Shown: piece after piece, positions 11,791-25,260 of the stretch
How positions within the stretch are numbered: the stretch's first letter is position 1
Layout of the letters: each line of letters begins with the position of its first letter
DNA from: Centropus unirufus
Taxonomy: Eukaryota > Chordata > Aves > Cuculiformes > Centropidae
Direction of reading: 5' to 3'
DNA: 64,000 nucleotides
NCBI GenBank assembly: GCA_013397695.1
Contig: VYZI01000040.1
Span: 3,726,844-3,790,843, forward strand
Made by a program: the position numbers and the translations under genes
Notes under the pieces: model-generated
The model's database searches: none
The model's input: only the letters and a program-made list of their open reading frames with translations
What the model was told of the DNA's origin: nothing

Positions 11791-14700
11791 AGGCGTTATG
11801 TAACAAAATAAATCCTGTCAACACTGGTGTTGACAAGGAGGGTCCAGGTGCCTCCTTCCCTTGCTCAGCAAGAGCCCTGCAACTCCTCGGAGGGGAAAAG
11901 TTTCTCTCCGTGTGCTTTTCAAGCCCACGGCTGATTGAATGTTTGCTTTCCTAGCTATGCTAATCTCCACATTATAGGCGCGAGCAACGTTATGCTTAAA
12001 TCCAGAAAAGGATGGCAGTATTTGGGGTAAGACAGAACACCCTCCAAACACGGAGGCAGGGACTACCCTGATGATGGCTGCAAGTGTGAGTAACAGAAAA
12101 ACATCGGCGCTATCAATCACAACAGAGCCTCGGGGGCAGCTAAGATTTATGATGTCAACCCTCCGATACAGAGCTGCTAATGAAAATAAGGGAATGAAAC
12201 AATACTGATTTATTGGGTCAGGCACGTGAAGGCTTTAATGGGAACATCTTCCTGTTGAATGGCTACTTCGGGGCCCTCTGTAGTTACAGCCCTTGCACAT
12301 TGCCACTGCTAGAATTTTAAATGAAATTTTGAAAAGTTTAGGTTGCCTTAAAAAAAGGGCTGTGGATATGGAGCTGTTGATTGTCAAATATTAGCTTAAA
12401 ATTGATATTAAAAACTACAGATAGGAGGCAGAAAAAGTCCATTAATACCTAAAATGTACAGTGGGCAGGACCAAATTTGGCACAGAAAAAATGGGGGGAA
12501 AAGTCATCTAATTACGCAGAAGCTTGGCAGGTTGTAGAGGGCTTGTATTTTTCAGAAGTAAGGATAACCAGACCCATGAAGTCCCCTATTGCACAACCAG
12601 AGACCTGTCCCAACTTGGGCAAACATCACTCAGGAAAGGTGTGATTTGATATCCAGATCTCATTTGCACTCAGTGCCAACATTACATTCAGTAGAGCATT
12701 GATGGTCCTTGCCTTAAAAAATGCCAAAACCCAGAAAAATTCTCTGCAGGGGCAGATGCCTCTTCCCTGTTGCCCTTCGAGCACAAATCCTGTCACTGGA
12801 AGGTCAAGGTAGAGCAAGTAGCTGTGATCACTTTACAATTAATAACTTTGGGGAAAAAAAACCTCACAATTCCTGGACAAGATAGCGTAACCTGATACAC
12901 TGAGAAGATGTTCTTTTTATTTGAAACACATTATTTCTTGTGTCAAAATCTGGTGAGTAAGGATGACACATCCTGGCTTTCAATGTCTAGTGGTAAGTAG
13001 TGATAAATAAATATATCTGTCTACCTATTCCCCCAGAATTCATTACACATATTGAGCAGAGCATGTAGGCACATGCATAAACACTTTCTCAAAATAAGAC
13101 ACAAACCATGTCTACCTGATTTTGTATTCCCTCTGAGGTCATGTGCACATATAATGGATACATCCGTACAGCGAGGCATACATCTGTGTAGAGACACCAA
13201 AGGAAGAGCTCACACGTAAGACGTAAAAAGTGGTAAAATGAGAGAGCCGTAACCCCTCACAGGAAAACGTCTTCAGTACCACTAAGGTAAAACATTTCTA
13301 AAGGCATTATCAAGTGTTGAAACAGAGCTGGAAGTCCTCTTCTAGGTTTGGGTTACTCCAGCTTGTGAGTGATGCGCTTTTCTGCCTATTCAGGGTAAGA
13401 GGGATTGTTGCACTTGGTGGTTCTTGTTCCCATCGGAGAGCTGCGTTAACCTGCAGCCCCCCCAGCCTGAGAAACAGCCTGGGGCCACCTGGGGATGCCC
13501 ACCAGGCAGGGCTCTTCTCATGGCTTTGAGGGGGTTAATGCACTGGGCTCAAGTTTCTGTGGCTCAGCAGTGGTTAATGTCTTGTGATCATGGTGAATGA
13601 TGCGCTTGTCAGAAGCTTCTCCCTTTCACTGAATTTCCCCCCAGCTGGGCAGGGCAGCCCTGATCCTACTCCTGTTACTGGCCAAGGGGCTGGAAAGCAG
13701 CTGGGCTTTCCTCAAGCTGGGAATTCCTCTAGCAGCCGGGCTTTCCTCAAAGCAGAAGACCCTATACCTTCCTGCATTCAAGAGTTTCATCAAGTTTTGC
13801 CTCTGCTGTTGGCTTGGGGAAGGTTTTGTCCTGTCGCTCTCACTCAAGCCCCCCATCAGAATGACAAAGGTCAGTGGCTCACCAGTGACCACCTTAACTG
13901 CTGGCACGAGCACTCCTGGTGACACAGAGCCCACGGCTCACCAGGATGTGTTGACTAAGCAAGAATTGCTCCCAAAGCTCAAGTTTCCCTATCCTTTCAA
14001 CTCCATGCTGAGCAACACACGGCGTTGGGCTCCCCACACAGACCTGCTTCTCCCCAGTGCTCAAGCTGACATCACAGCCCCAGCACAGAGTAGAGTTTCT
14101 CCAGGGAGCTGAAATGCCTGGAGAAAGGTCTGAATCCTAAGATATAATGATTTTCAAGGATAAGTCATACAGCCCATGCCAACAGGATTAAACTATAATT
14201 CAAAGCAGGATGAACTGTTCTTGCCCTCAAACTGCAGATCAGTGTCGTGCTTTATCCCCTTCCTTAGTCTTAATGAAGGAACAGAAGTCACTGAAGGCCA
14301 TAGTAGCCAAATATTCACCTTCTTCCTTAAAATCTATTCTGACACCTCAAGGAAGCTCATGAGCTGTGGAGACCACTGCCTGTCCTGCAGATCACTGTTC
14401 CCTGGCTGTTTCCCAGACTGGCTATTCAAGTCCATGGATGCCTCCTTGTAGCACACACCTTGATGCCTCAGATACCCCTCAGTTACCACCAAGGACCGAG
14501 GACCTACCTTCAGAAAGGGATGGGAGGGTATTGCACACCCCCAAGTCTGGTGCTTGAAAGAGTACTTTTAAAGGAAGCCTTCTCTCAATCAGGATGAGGA
14601 CCGAAATCTTCCCTCATTCCTCCCATGTCCCTATGGGAATTGCAATTGCATGCAGCAGAATGTTGTGCTTGATCCTCTGCACATGGAAAGAGAGATATTC

Positions 14701-16680
14701 TTTGTGCCCCCTCTCTCTGTTTCCCATCACAGATCTGATGTATTTCTTCATGACTGCTTTCCTACCTTGGGAACAGTCGTGGTTAAGCCCATAGCAGACT
14801 TTGGGTGCTGGCCGTGATCGTATTTGAAATATGACGCTAACCTTGTAAGTAGATGCAATACAGCACGTGACTCCTCACAAAACTAGCGTGACATACAAGC
14901 ACCAGTGCTGTTCTGTGCATTTAACAGCTAGAAAGGTCAAAGGAACACGGGAGGCTGGAAAGACTTGTGTAAGGGAGGCCGAGGAAAATGCGGCTGAGAT
15001 TCAACTCCAGAAACTCCTTCATCAGGCTATTACAAATAGTTGGACCAAGCCCTATTCTCTAATATGGTTTTTACATGCTTTATAAGAACACAAATATTCC
15101 AACCAATCAGCCAATAATCTGTCCTCTGAGGTTTGCGCACAAGTCAAGCCAGTGTGACTTGGGGATTGAGGTGGATTGATTCCTCTTCGTCAGCAGTATT
15201 TACAAAACTGACTTCGGTTTCAAGGCACACACCTAGTAACAGCAAATCAAAGGGTGGTCACGGCTAGGAAAAAAGTGTTTGGCATTTCACTGCCATAACT
15301 TACTCTATTTGAGTTATATTATAGCTTAGTTTGTTTTTTCAAATTCTCTTTATGTTAATATAAAAAGGAATTCAAGCTGAAATAGTTACCATCTGCCAGG
15401 AAGAGGACAGGAAAACGTGGTAACAGAAGAATGTCTGAAGTGTGGAGTAAAATAGGGTCCTGCTAATGGTAACATTTCTGTCATTAGCATTAAAGATTAA
15501 AGGCTATAATATACAGGAAAATATATTGAATGGCTTATCACATTTTTAATGAAGGGTTCAGTGTTATAGCAGGCAAGTGCCAAGAAGAAAAACGTACCTC
15601 TTGGGTTTTATTTGCTCTCTTGGGAAACTACCCCACCACGACTGTAGTCCATAGGATCAGCCAAGGGAACACCAGGCAGTAAGTCAACAGTCCCCAAAAG
15701 GTTAACAGAGCTTCTTCCTAATGTTACAGCAATGATTAAAAAATATTAGCTCACATTAACCTTTCACCTTCCAGGCAATGGTTCAAATCTAGTGTGGATT
15801 CGTAGTGACTGAGGATGGTTGCTATAAGTTTAATGCTTTTTTGGTTTCTTACGCAATGTGAGTGGGTGGTCTCACACTGTTTCCCAGGGGAGGAGTCTCT
15901 GCCCAATTAAAACTTAAAAAATAACTTGCCTCAATTGGTGCTAATGAGAAACCTCCTTGGCAATTTCAGCAGAGATCCCTGCATGGACACAGGTGCCAAA
16001 AAAGCTGCTGCAGCCCCTGGCTGCAGCAAAAGCCACCCTTAGACACTCTGGCTTCTGGCAAGGTTTTGAAGTCCTGAATTTTTAACTAAAGCAAGTTTGT
16101 CTGTCTTGGGTGCTGAGCCATGCCAGGGAAGCTACTCCAGCTTTATCCCCTTCACTTTTTCCCTTCCCCACATTCCTCAGGTTCTCCTGAGGGTGCTCCC
16201 TCATGTGCACACAGAGGTCAGACCAAACCTTCACGTGTGGATCTCACTGGACAAAGTGTGGGGACGAGGCCGGGCCATGTGAGAGTAGGGGTCTGCTCTC
16301 TTCAGCTCATGTAGTTTAGAGTAGAGGTGGGGTTTGCCCTATAACAGCTGGCAATGAATGCAGCAGCCCATTTATTTGACCCTTGCATTTATGCACTTCA
16401 TCAGCCTCCAGCGCATGCCTCTTGGCCATTTCCCAAGCCCAGATCCATGGTGTAAGTGTATCCATGAAGTGAGGGACTGCAAACAAGCATTCACTGTAAC
16501 AGGCACAGAATGGTCCAAGAGCATGGAAGTTTGGCCCAGTGATGTAGACTCCGAAACACAAGGTCCCATGCACCCCCAAAAGTTCACCTTGATGGCCAAG
16601 GCAACATTAGCCCAGAATGTCCTGGCTCCCTGTGTGCCTTCAAATCCTGAACCAACTGTAAACATTAATTCAATGTCACG

Positions 16681-16704
16681 CACACACACACACACACACA
16701 CACA
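16681..16704. repeat. (CA)12 microsatellite
   Basis: Twelve uninterrupted CA units, likely length-polymorphic. Confidence 0.95.
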
Positions 16705-18414
16705 AGCTCTCTGCAAATCCTCCTTGTTTTCTGCGGAAAATCCTTTACCTGGTCTAACAAATGACTTCCCTTCCTCCTCTGTTGTATTTTGCAGCTAGAA
16801 AAAATTACCAGGCTCTGGCCATGCGTATGCCTTGCTTCTTGGGTGAGAAAGAAAGCAATCAGCACTTAGAGTTCTTTCCTTTCTTGAGAAAATAGTTTTT
16901 GTTAAACCAACCTAAGGAAGGTGATTTGCAGTATGGATTTTTCCCATCTAAGTTATTAGAATAAGTTCAGTCAGCACATTAAACCCTAGTCTCTAGTGGT
17001 ACATAAATTTAATGCAACACTCAACTCTCCTTCAGCATTTTTGGTGTATACTCCAGTTTTTCTTGGCACGGAGAGAAGTGGCAGGTGGAGTGATCAGAGA
17101 CTTTTTTCCTTCAAAGTGAGATTAGGGGTTTTTTAGGTTCCTTTGTTCTGTAAAAGCCTTGGTCTAATTCACTACAAGCTATGTAGGACTGAGGGTGCGA
17201 TTTCTTTACCAATTTATGTGTTGGGTACAAAGCTGATCTACTGATCTCAGTGGAGTTTCTCTATTTTTAGTATCCTGCTCAGAATTTTTAACCAAAGGGG
17301 TTTATGCACAACAAGGGCAGGTTTTGTTGGGATTTCTTTATTTTCACATTACACTATTAAAGGCAAACAGTTTCCTCTTTCTTCCCCCTGATAACTTCTT
17401 ATCTCAGAGAGAGAAAGTGGGACATTCGGGCTAGCTCAAGGCAATGGAAACTTGCCAGCATTTGCTCAGGACAACACTGATTGACTTGAGCTCAGGCTGA
17501 GCTGGGTACATTGAAGTCAAAATCCTCTGGTGCATATGAGGAAGTGTGCTTGGGAAAGAGAAACAGGAGAATGAGAAATAGGATTTGCAATGAGCTGTCT
17601 TCTCCAGGAACACACTAAATAGAAGTCACATGGCAAAGAAAATTGGAGAATGCGTGCAGCTTTCTTGGCAGGTGCAGAGAAGGCCCTTGACATGATTTAA
17701 TGGTATTTTAAAAGGCAAGCACTGGAAACAAATGGGAGTGCGCTGGGATGAATTAGATGGATTAAGATTCAATGCGATAACCTAACAACCTCAGGAATAA
17801 CTAATGACTTACCCTAACAGAAATGGCTGCTGGGCAGGGAACAAGGCAAAGCTGTTCACTTTAATGATTTTGCTGGCACTGAAGCCTCTCATTTGAGATG
17901 TTCAGAAAGAACAGCTTATAGAAAGTATTGGCTCAAGTCCTCAATTTGTGCAAATTGTCTTGGCTCCTTTGGCATCAGATGTGTGACCCTCTGCCCCAAT
18001 GGTGCATCTGCCACTTTCTGGTAACAAGGCAGAAATCAATGCAGGCCTAAATGAATGATTTATTGACAGGAGAGATAGTTTTGTCTTTAGAAATTCTTTC
18101 ATAACACCAGGAAGAGGACAGCCTAGAATTCAACATCCAGAGGTGCTAAGAACTGCCCCAAATATTTCATGTGTGAACAAGTGACAGCAATGGTTAAGAC
18201 ATTAACTGGAAGGGTGACTGTGCCATGCAGACATTGGTCTGACACCCAGCAAGACTCCCTTCCACAGCCAGAGTGATGCTTTGCTCTTGTGACATTTGAA
18301 ACAAGAAATGAATGATAATGCACCCAAGAACTGTCCTTAAAATGAGTACCTGGCCTCAACTTGTTTTCCATCTGGTAATTATTCACTGTATCAGTTCAAA
18401 AGGAAAATTATTAT

Positions 18415-18530
18415 GATCTTGGCTGAACAAACTAAAAAATCTCCTAGCACATCAATTAGCAAATTGTATGAGAGCATTGCAATTAATTTGTTTAATTGAA
18501 GTCCCTATTTGTTAGCAGTGCCAGGCTGAT
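18415..18530. promoter_or_regulatory. Candidate conserved non-coding element
   Basis: A short AT-rich block with CATCAATTAGCAAATTG, GCAATTAATTTG and TTTAATTGAAG, that is, four ATTA/TTAAT homeodomain-type cores within 80 bases. Function is inferred. Confidence 0.22.
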
Positions 18531-19339
18531 TTAGTGACTTGAAGGACATGGATACTCTGCAGAAATGAAGAGAATGTGCTGATCACAGGAACGAAAGTCC
18601 TTCTTTTCTGCAGTCATTTATGAGATGAGAACACTGGGATGAGTGTCCATAAATCCTGGTTTGCCCACTTGACTTGCCAGCAAGTCAAAGCCACAGAAAA
18701 CGCACCCGAAAGGCAGAGGGCTGTTTACCTAGCTCCTTCCTCTGAGCTGTGAGGGGCTGTGGGTGCTCTCTGTCAAGGAACCTATGGGGAAAACATGGAG
18801 ATCTGTACATTCAGACCACAGGGTGCACGTTGCAGTAGTGTGCAGGCATGGCTTAAATCTCCTCTATGGGGAGATTCTGTGGGATTAGGGCAGCCCTCAG
18901 GCTTTAAGTAGCAGGAGCCAGAGTCAGTCCCAAAGGGCCAAGCATATACCCCAAATTCAGGTGGGATGGGGTGAGATCAGTTCCTCTTTTCCCATGTTCT
19001 TGAAATGGATGTGCTCTGTACCAGCACTGGCTCATATTTGCTTGCACAACTCTTGCTTTCTTACTGCGAAAGTTTCACTGAGCACTGAAGATCTGCACAG
19101 CCAAAAAAGGCCTTGGTGGTGAAACAGCACGTACGTGTGCAGAGCTCATTGCAAACCGTGACGGTGTACGGCACAGGCAATTTAATACAGTTGTAAGGGC
19201 AGAGCCTGACCTTCACCGAGGCTACGGGAAAATGCCTCCCTTGATCAGCCTCAGCTTGTCATTCCAGCTGTGGCACCTCAGAGGCTCTGCCCTGCGTGTG
19301 GAAGATGTCTCTGTCCTGCAGCGGGGCCCTGGGTGACAT

Positions 19340-19560
19340 TGCGCTCTATCAGCTGTTATCAGCTCCTTTAATTACTAACAGGTATGTTAGAAAGCAGCCA
19401 AATTGTAATCAGACAAAAGTGGAGTTGAAATGATATCTGTTCTGGGAATTTAGTCCAAAGCTTTCCTTTTCCATGATGGTTTTCATTTCCTGTAATTTAG
19501 AGCTGGAAGCATTTATGGAATATCACATGGTTTTAGTTTACACAGGAAATCAGCTGCAGT
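19340..19560. promoter_or_regulatory. Candidate conserved non-coding element
   Basis: Two ATCAGCT words in TATCAGCTGTTATCAGCTCC are followed by TTTAATTACTAAC and ATTGTAATCAGACAAAAGTG. E-box, TAATTA and TAATC-type words cluster in about 100 bases with no repeat content. Inference from texture only. Confidence 0.22.
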
Positions 19561-21840
19561 TGCGGGAAGATTCTGTCTTAGGGAGTTTAGGGTTTGTTTT
19601 GTTGTTTTGTTTTTTTTTATAGGATATGAAGATTGCTTCAGAAGAAGACTTGCCGACTTCTACCTTTGCTATTTGAAGCCACAATTCTGCAAAGCGATCT
19701 ACGATTATATAGGAACAAGCAGTTTATTTCTGTTACACGATAATCACTTAATATGAATGAAGCAATAAATGCGTTTCCTTTTTACAGTGAAGAGATAAAC
19801 CGAGTGCAGGAAAAGATGCGGAGGAGGGTGAGGAGAAGGGATGCTGGGCAGCTGCACCAAAAAAAATCTCTGAAGCAGGAAGTATCAAATAGGGTGTGCA
19901 TGAAAAGCCTTGGATGACCAAATCTGATTAAAATGGGAAAAGGTGGATTTGTTTCTTGAGTCACAGCCTGCCATTTTAATCACTCTCTGTGTGACTTCTG
20001 GGGTATGTAGCATGATGCTCCAGCACCCAGACCACACCACAAAAGCCTTCTTCATTCCCGGGGAGGGGAGGGAAAGCTGGTTCTCCCGATGCTGTCAGGC
20101 ACGTTGTCTTTTGGGTTGGTGTGCAAGGGCTGAATTTTCAGTCTTCGGTGGGAAAAAGCACTTTTGAACTTCAATCCCACTTCTCAACAAATCACTTCTC
20201 TGAAAGTGCCAGCAGAGCAGCTTGGCAGGCTCTGGGTGGAAGACTGGGGCAGGGCAGGCTGGCATCCCTTGGGAGGCAGGCTGTGAAATGCTGGTCGAGA
20301 GATATCAAAGAACAAGAAAGGCAGCAGGAAGGGGGTGGAAGCCAGCAAACAGCAATGAATTCCACCTCTCCCCAGAGGCAGCTGCTCCATGGGTCTCTGG
20401 TGCCAGAGCCAAGGGAGATGGCAGGCTGCAAGAAAAAAGAGATGGACTGTGACTGTCGATAGTGACTAATGAACCATGTTGGAAACACCGTCAAAAGCAA
20501 AGGGCCGGACTTGCAGGACGGCGAGAGGAGAGGAGTGCTGGCTGCTTGCTTTTTGCACACAGAGGTACATTATGATTTTAAATGAATCCAGAACAGCTGA
20601 GGCATTTGCGGACTAAAAGCCAACATAACCATGACCATCTTAATCATCCCCTTGTAAAATGAGCAGCCAGATGCGTGAAATCAGCCCATACATTTTATGG
20701 AATATCTGCTGTATGCTGGACAAGTACTTGGACTGAGGTTTGTTTTCTCAGGGCTTCAACTCCTGAAATATAAACCATGTAACCTTTTTTCTTCATAAAA
20801 CCAGAATTCCGAGAGGGGAGGGGGAATTCCCTGAAGCTTTGCACTGCATGGCATTGCCTCTCACATGCTGCTGCCCTTGACAAACTCTAGTGCTACGGTG
20901 GATGCTATAAACAATTATTCCGTTACCATCCTGTGGGAATGGCCCCTGTCAGGACAGGGAAGGCTGCTTAAACAAAGATGGCATGGCTTATGATGTTTGT
21001 TAGTGAAACATCAAAATATTGATGTCCACAGAATTTTTTTGCTGTACATCTCAAAAGTCTGAGGTTAATCAAAAGAAGCCTGTTCCTTGTCTTAAACGGA
21101 ATCTTGTCCCAAGATGCCTGCTCCTTAATCTCCAGAAAGCAATATCATATTTCCTTACTGGCTGCTTCTCAGCTAATTGATTCAATATCAGAGGCAGCAT
21201 TACTCTGCGTTAGGATTTCACAGGATGGGAGAGTTTCTCCTTGCCCATAGCTCTCCCAGGGTCTGGTCCTGCAAGGTTCTGTGCACATGTTCAGCCATCT
21301 GCACTGGTGCGATTCCTCAGGCCTCAGCAGGACTGTTCATGTGCATCACTACACACACACATCGCGCTCTGCATGACCGTAGCCTGATTATATTTTATGT
21401 TGTATGATGTCCTGTATAATATATCACATTGTCACTGGCTTATATGTCACAAGTACCTTCAACTCCAGGATCAAAGTTTTGGAAACAGAATGGTTTATGA
21501 TGGCCAGAGAGTACGGCTGGAGCTCATGATCTCATCTTGGGCTTTTCCCCATTTTCCACTTTCACCCTCGTTCTCTAGTGTTTCTGAAGGCTTCAAATTC
21601 ATCTTACTCTCTCTCTTCACCTCTCTGAGGTCCATATAAAAACACCAGGGAAAATGTTATCGCCTGTCTTACCGTGTACTGGTTTCGGCATTTGGTACCA
21701 CCTGGCCATCACGGAGAAGTCTTCACTAGATGGAGACAAGAGCGATTGATGTGTGGGATTCAGCACTTCAGATATGGGCACAGAGGGAAAGGAGGAATAT
21801 TTTAGCAGGAAAGTCGGTTTGTCTTCTTTCTAGTTTTTTT

Positions 21841-21865
21841 GTTTTGTTTTGTTTTGTTTTGTTTT
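21841..21865. repeat. (GTTTT)5 microsatellite
   Basis: Five perfect GTTTT units preceded by a short T-run; possibly derived from an old poly(A) tail read on the other strand. Confidence 0.9.
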
Positions 21866-23034
21866 ATCTCAAAACCCAGAGGTCTCCCCAGTTCTCCAGT
21901 TTTTCTAGTTGTCTTCTGGAGCACATAAAAATCTTTACTTCCTACTGTCTAGGGCTGTAGCCTGTTCTCTCACTGCTAGAAAGAATGAATTGAGGTAGGC
22001 TGGAGTTTCCTGGCCACTTTCCTGACCTGCCTGCAGAGTGGTGTAAAAGCATCTGGAGGTCCAGAACTGGAAGAAGCAGGATCCTCTCACAGTGTGAGGA
22101 AAGGTCAGCACCATTGCCATGGCCCTGAGAGGGAAATGGTGCAACAAAAGCAGCCTATGGCATCCCCTAAACAGTACTGGAAGGGAAACGTAGCCGGAGG
22201 AGAAGATCACACTGCCTGCACGGGAGAAGAAGATGGGATTTAGCACAAGTTATTTGGAGAAGTTGTTGGTTTTGTTAGAGGAGGTGTGAAAAACTGTCTA
22301 CCTGGGAACAGGACTCGAGGGGCAGACAGGTTTAGGAGAACAGGTACTGACTTTAGAAATCAGAAAATAAATGATTTTGCACTTGGAGACAGTGAAGGGG
22401 GCAGCCAGAAGGGTGAGGAAGCCACTGACAAATGCCTTCCTCCTTGGGGTGGCGAGGTCAGGAAAAATTTCTGCTGAAACAGAGGTTTGCTTTTGGGCAA
22501 TAAGTAAGAAAAATATTTGAGCAATAGACAGGAGCAGATCCAGAACATTCCATGCAACTTCACTGCTGGGGGGGTTTTGAGAAGATGCTGGGGCCTCCAG
22601 AGCATGCCTTGCTGTCCTCACACGCTGGACGTGGGCTTGCAGGAGACTGTGGCACTGCATGTCCCTGCCCTGCATCAGCTCGGGGACAGAGACAGGGGCA
22701 GAGGCTCCTGCCCAGACACAAACAGTGTGTACTGGGGAAGAGGGCACGGCCCTGGGGTGAAGATCAATATGGTTTTGTGGTTGATCTCAATTTCGGTTTT
22801 TATTCATCCAAGGGAGGTTCCCTGCATGCTGCAAGGGAAATTAGACTCGTGGGATGTTTAAGCACAACTTTTTAAAACGTGGATTGTCTCCCACTTCTCT
22901 CCCTCCCTTTCCCTTCTCTTGGAATCAATATCAAAGCTGGAGCCAAGAGTCCAGGCAGAACCTCTGCCGTCCTGCCTGTTCCTCCAAGTCCTGATAAAAT
23001 GCTTTATCTTTAAGCAGTCTCTGTGCAAACAGTG
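21866..23034. other. Intergenic, no gene recognised
   Basis: Moderately GC-rich sequence with overlapping open frames on both strands (for example 22298-22747 minus and 22517-22861 plus) but no recognisable protein. Confidence 0.6.
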
Positions 23035-23300
23035 TCTGTTGGAACATAATGAATTTGTGCAGATGTTTTTACTATCCTGAACTAGATTTTAAACAAATTG
23101 ACATTTTAATATGCATTTATTCCTGTCACATTAAAAAAACATGCTGGTATTATGCCAGAATGTGATATATAATGACGTTGTTTAGTGGCAACTCTGTCAT
23201 TTGGTGCTGTTGACAGTAAAATAAATTAACATAATAAACATAATTTGTTCAAAAACAGTAAGCAAAACCAGATGGTTAAAATATTTTGGCAGCATCCGTT
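23035..23300. promoter_or_regulatory. Candidate conserved non-coding element
   Basis: AT-rich unique sequence with ATTTTAATATGCATTTATTC (octamer-like ATGCAT core), AATGACGT (CRE-like half site) and several TAAT words. No repeat family recognised. Conservation is inferred, not shown. Confidence 0.25.
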
Positions 23301-23969
23301 AGCCCAGGTTTACATGTGTGTTTAGACATTAGTTCTGTTTGCAACATATGTTACATATCTTTTTGATCCCATTTAATATGCAAATACACACCCTCTTCCA
23401 CAGTTGTATAAACAGGTCCTTTACAGTGAGAGCGACAGGGAAGGTGGAGGAATGGGATTTTTTTTTCTCGCTTTCTGATGTCAGGACCAATTCTAGGCTG
23501 GATAGATGGAAGAGGAAAGTAGCCATAGTACTGTAAGAAACAAATAGGACAGAAGGTGGAGCATAACAACATAGTTGTGGACTGACACAATGGATCTATT
23601 ATTGGCTGCTCATACCTACTTGCGTAAGGCACTGGTTTGTTGCTTCCTCCCCTGACCACGCCAGAACGTGCTGTCCCCATCGGGCTCTGCAGCCTCCCAC
23701 TTACCTAATTCTCACTGTATGGGCCTGAGCCCCAGCAGGATTAATGGCCACATCTGGTCCAATCCCTCCCTCCCTCCTGTTTATGAGGGATAAGTTGGAA
23801 AAAAAAAGGGAGAAAGAAAGCTGCCCTTTTAAGAGAACCTGAGAGAGGAATGGAGCAAGCTGGGATTAAGTTCTACTTTTTAACTATTTCTAAGTTGTGG
23901 CTGGACTGACACAGGCATATATGAAATTCCTGTCCATGTTTAAAGGTTAAGTGTTTGTCAGTCATTTTC

Positions 23970-24078
23970 AAGGCATAGGGACATGGTTTAGTGGTCGGGG
24001 TGGCACTGTTAGCAGTTGGACTCAGTGATCTTAAAGGTCTTTTCCAACTGAATGTTTCTAGAATTCTGTGGTTCTACG
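23970..24078 (+). mobile_element. CR1 LINE 3' tail, sense on plus strand
   Basis: GGGACATGGTTTAGTGGTCG, then GTTGGACTCAGTGATCTTAA and AGGTCTTTTCCAACTGAATG with a degenerate ATTCTGTGGTTCTA tail match the well-known 3' end of bird CR1 elements. Only about 110 bases remain. Confidence 0.85.
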
Positions 24079-24984
24079 GCAGATGAAAGTAATCTTTGTG
24101 CTGAAGACAAACTAGGGGCACCTTACCTAGGAATATTTTTAATGAGCTCTGTATTTTATCTAAATGGTTTATACATGTGTAGATGTACTTAGGATGTACA
24201 TAAGATGCACCTTTTCAATCACAGCTCCAGAACAGAAGGAGCATGGACAGTTGGGTGTAACATGAGCAATTGGTACTTAGCACACAGCTGCTTCTGGAGG
24301 CAAAGGGAATCTTCAGTACCCTCAGAGATCCCAGGATGTGGTTGTACCAGAGTGCACTAATTCCACAGGGTGAGGGTTAATATGGGGACCGGAGAATAAG
24401 GTGGTGAGGAGGGTAGTGGAAGAGGTGCGAGCTCTTTTCTTTAAGTCAGTACTAAACCGTGCACCCTTCGGGGCATAGTGCACATGCAAACTCGAGTAGT
24501 AGGATCCTCAGGTTGTCCCCCTACCCAACTTTGTAACCCTCTTTCCCATTCTCCTCACATTTGCAGAGGGAAAGTAACTGTTCGTCCCTTTCTCCACCCA
24601 TCATCCCCAGACTCTTCTGAACGCCCCTTGGAGATCTTCCCCTGCCCATACCCTGCAAATGCCACTGCCCATTTCCTCTTCCCCACACTGGCAGCTCTCC
24701 CCTCCTGCCCCATGTCCCTGCCTGCCTCAGGACCTCCCAGCACCCTGGAGTTCAACGCAGGGCAAGGGCATGGGCCACCTCTCTGCTCCAGAGCAGAAGG
24801 GGATGAGGGAGAGAGGGAATAATGTCATTCCCTCACAAGCAATCCATGCTGGGCCTTAAAGCAGTGACTTACAGCAGCCATATCCCGAGCAGCCAGGGCT
24901 GCTCTCCAGGGAGGAACGCAGTCCGTCATTGGCAGAACTACACGACGCATTTTCAGAGGTTCCTCAAACTGTTGCACTCCTTTC

Positions 24985-25260
24985 CTTGAACGGCTCTGAG
25001 ACATATCTAATATAAAATATTATTTGTGAAACTTCCTTTTAATTGCTGTGTAATGGCTTCTAATATATTTCAAATAGGTATCTGCAAGATCTTTTTGACG
25101 TTTATTAGAAGTCATTAGATACCAATTTAATGGCAATTTTATGACAAATGTCTGACATCATTAAAAATGTGATGGTTGATAAATTATAATGTGATGTGCT
25201 TTTGAGCATCAGGGAATTAGACTGTTTCCAAATCTGACTGGCTTTAATGCTGTAAATTAA
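24985..25260. promoter_or_regulatory. Candidate conserved non-coding element
   Basis: AT-rich, non-repetitive, with many ATTA/TAAT words, TTTTAATTGC and ATGTCTGACATCATTAAAAA. Its composition differs from the GC-richer flanks on both sides. Enhancer status is an inference from texture only. Confidence 0.25.

Larger units (their letters stand above)
9626..21840. other. Intergenic region, no gene recognised
   Basis: No exon, RNA gene or full transposon recognised over 12 kb. It contains the (CA)12 tract and several AT-rich conserved-looking blocks listed separately. The longest open frames (11818-12225 minus, 16358-16798 plus, 20192-20560 minus) have no known domain. Confidence 0.6.

Noticed and set aside
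11818..12225. 135-codon minus-strand open frame
   Set aside because: No recognisable motif, no splice context that I could support, no family resemblance.
16358..16798. 146-codon plus-strand open frame
   Set aside because: It runs through the (CA)12 microsatellite, giving Thr-His repeats; not a plausible gene.
20935..20965. CCCTGTC-AG-GACAGGG inverted repeat
   Set aside because: Seven-base arms are expected by chance several times in a window of this size.
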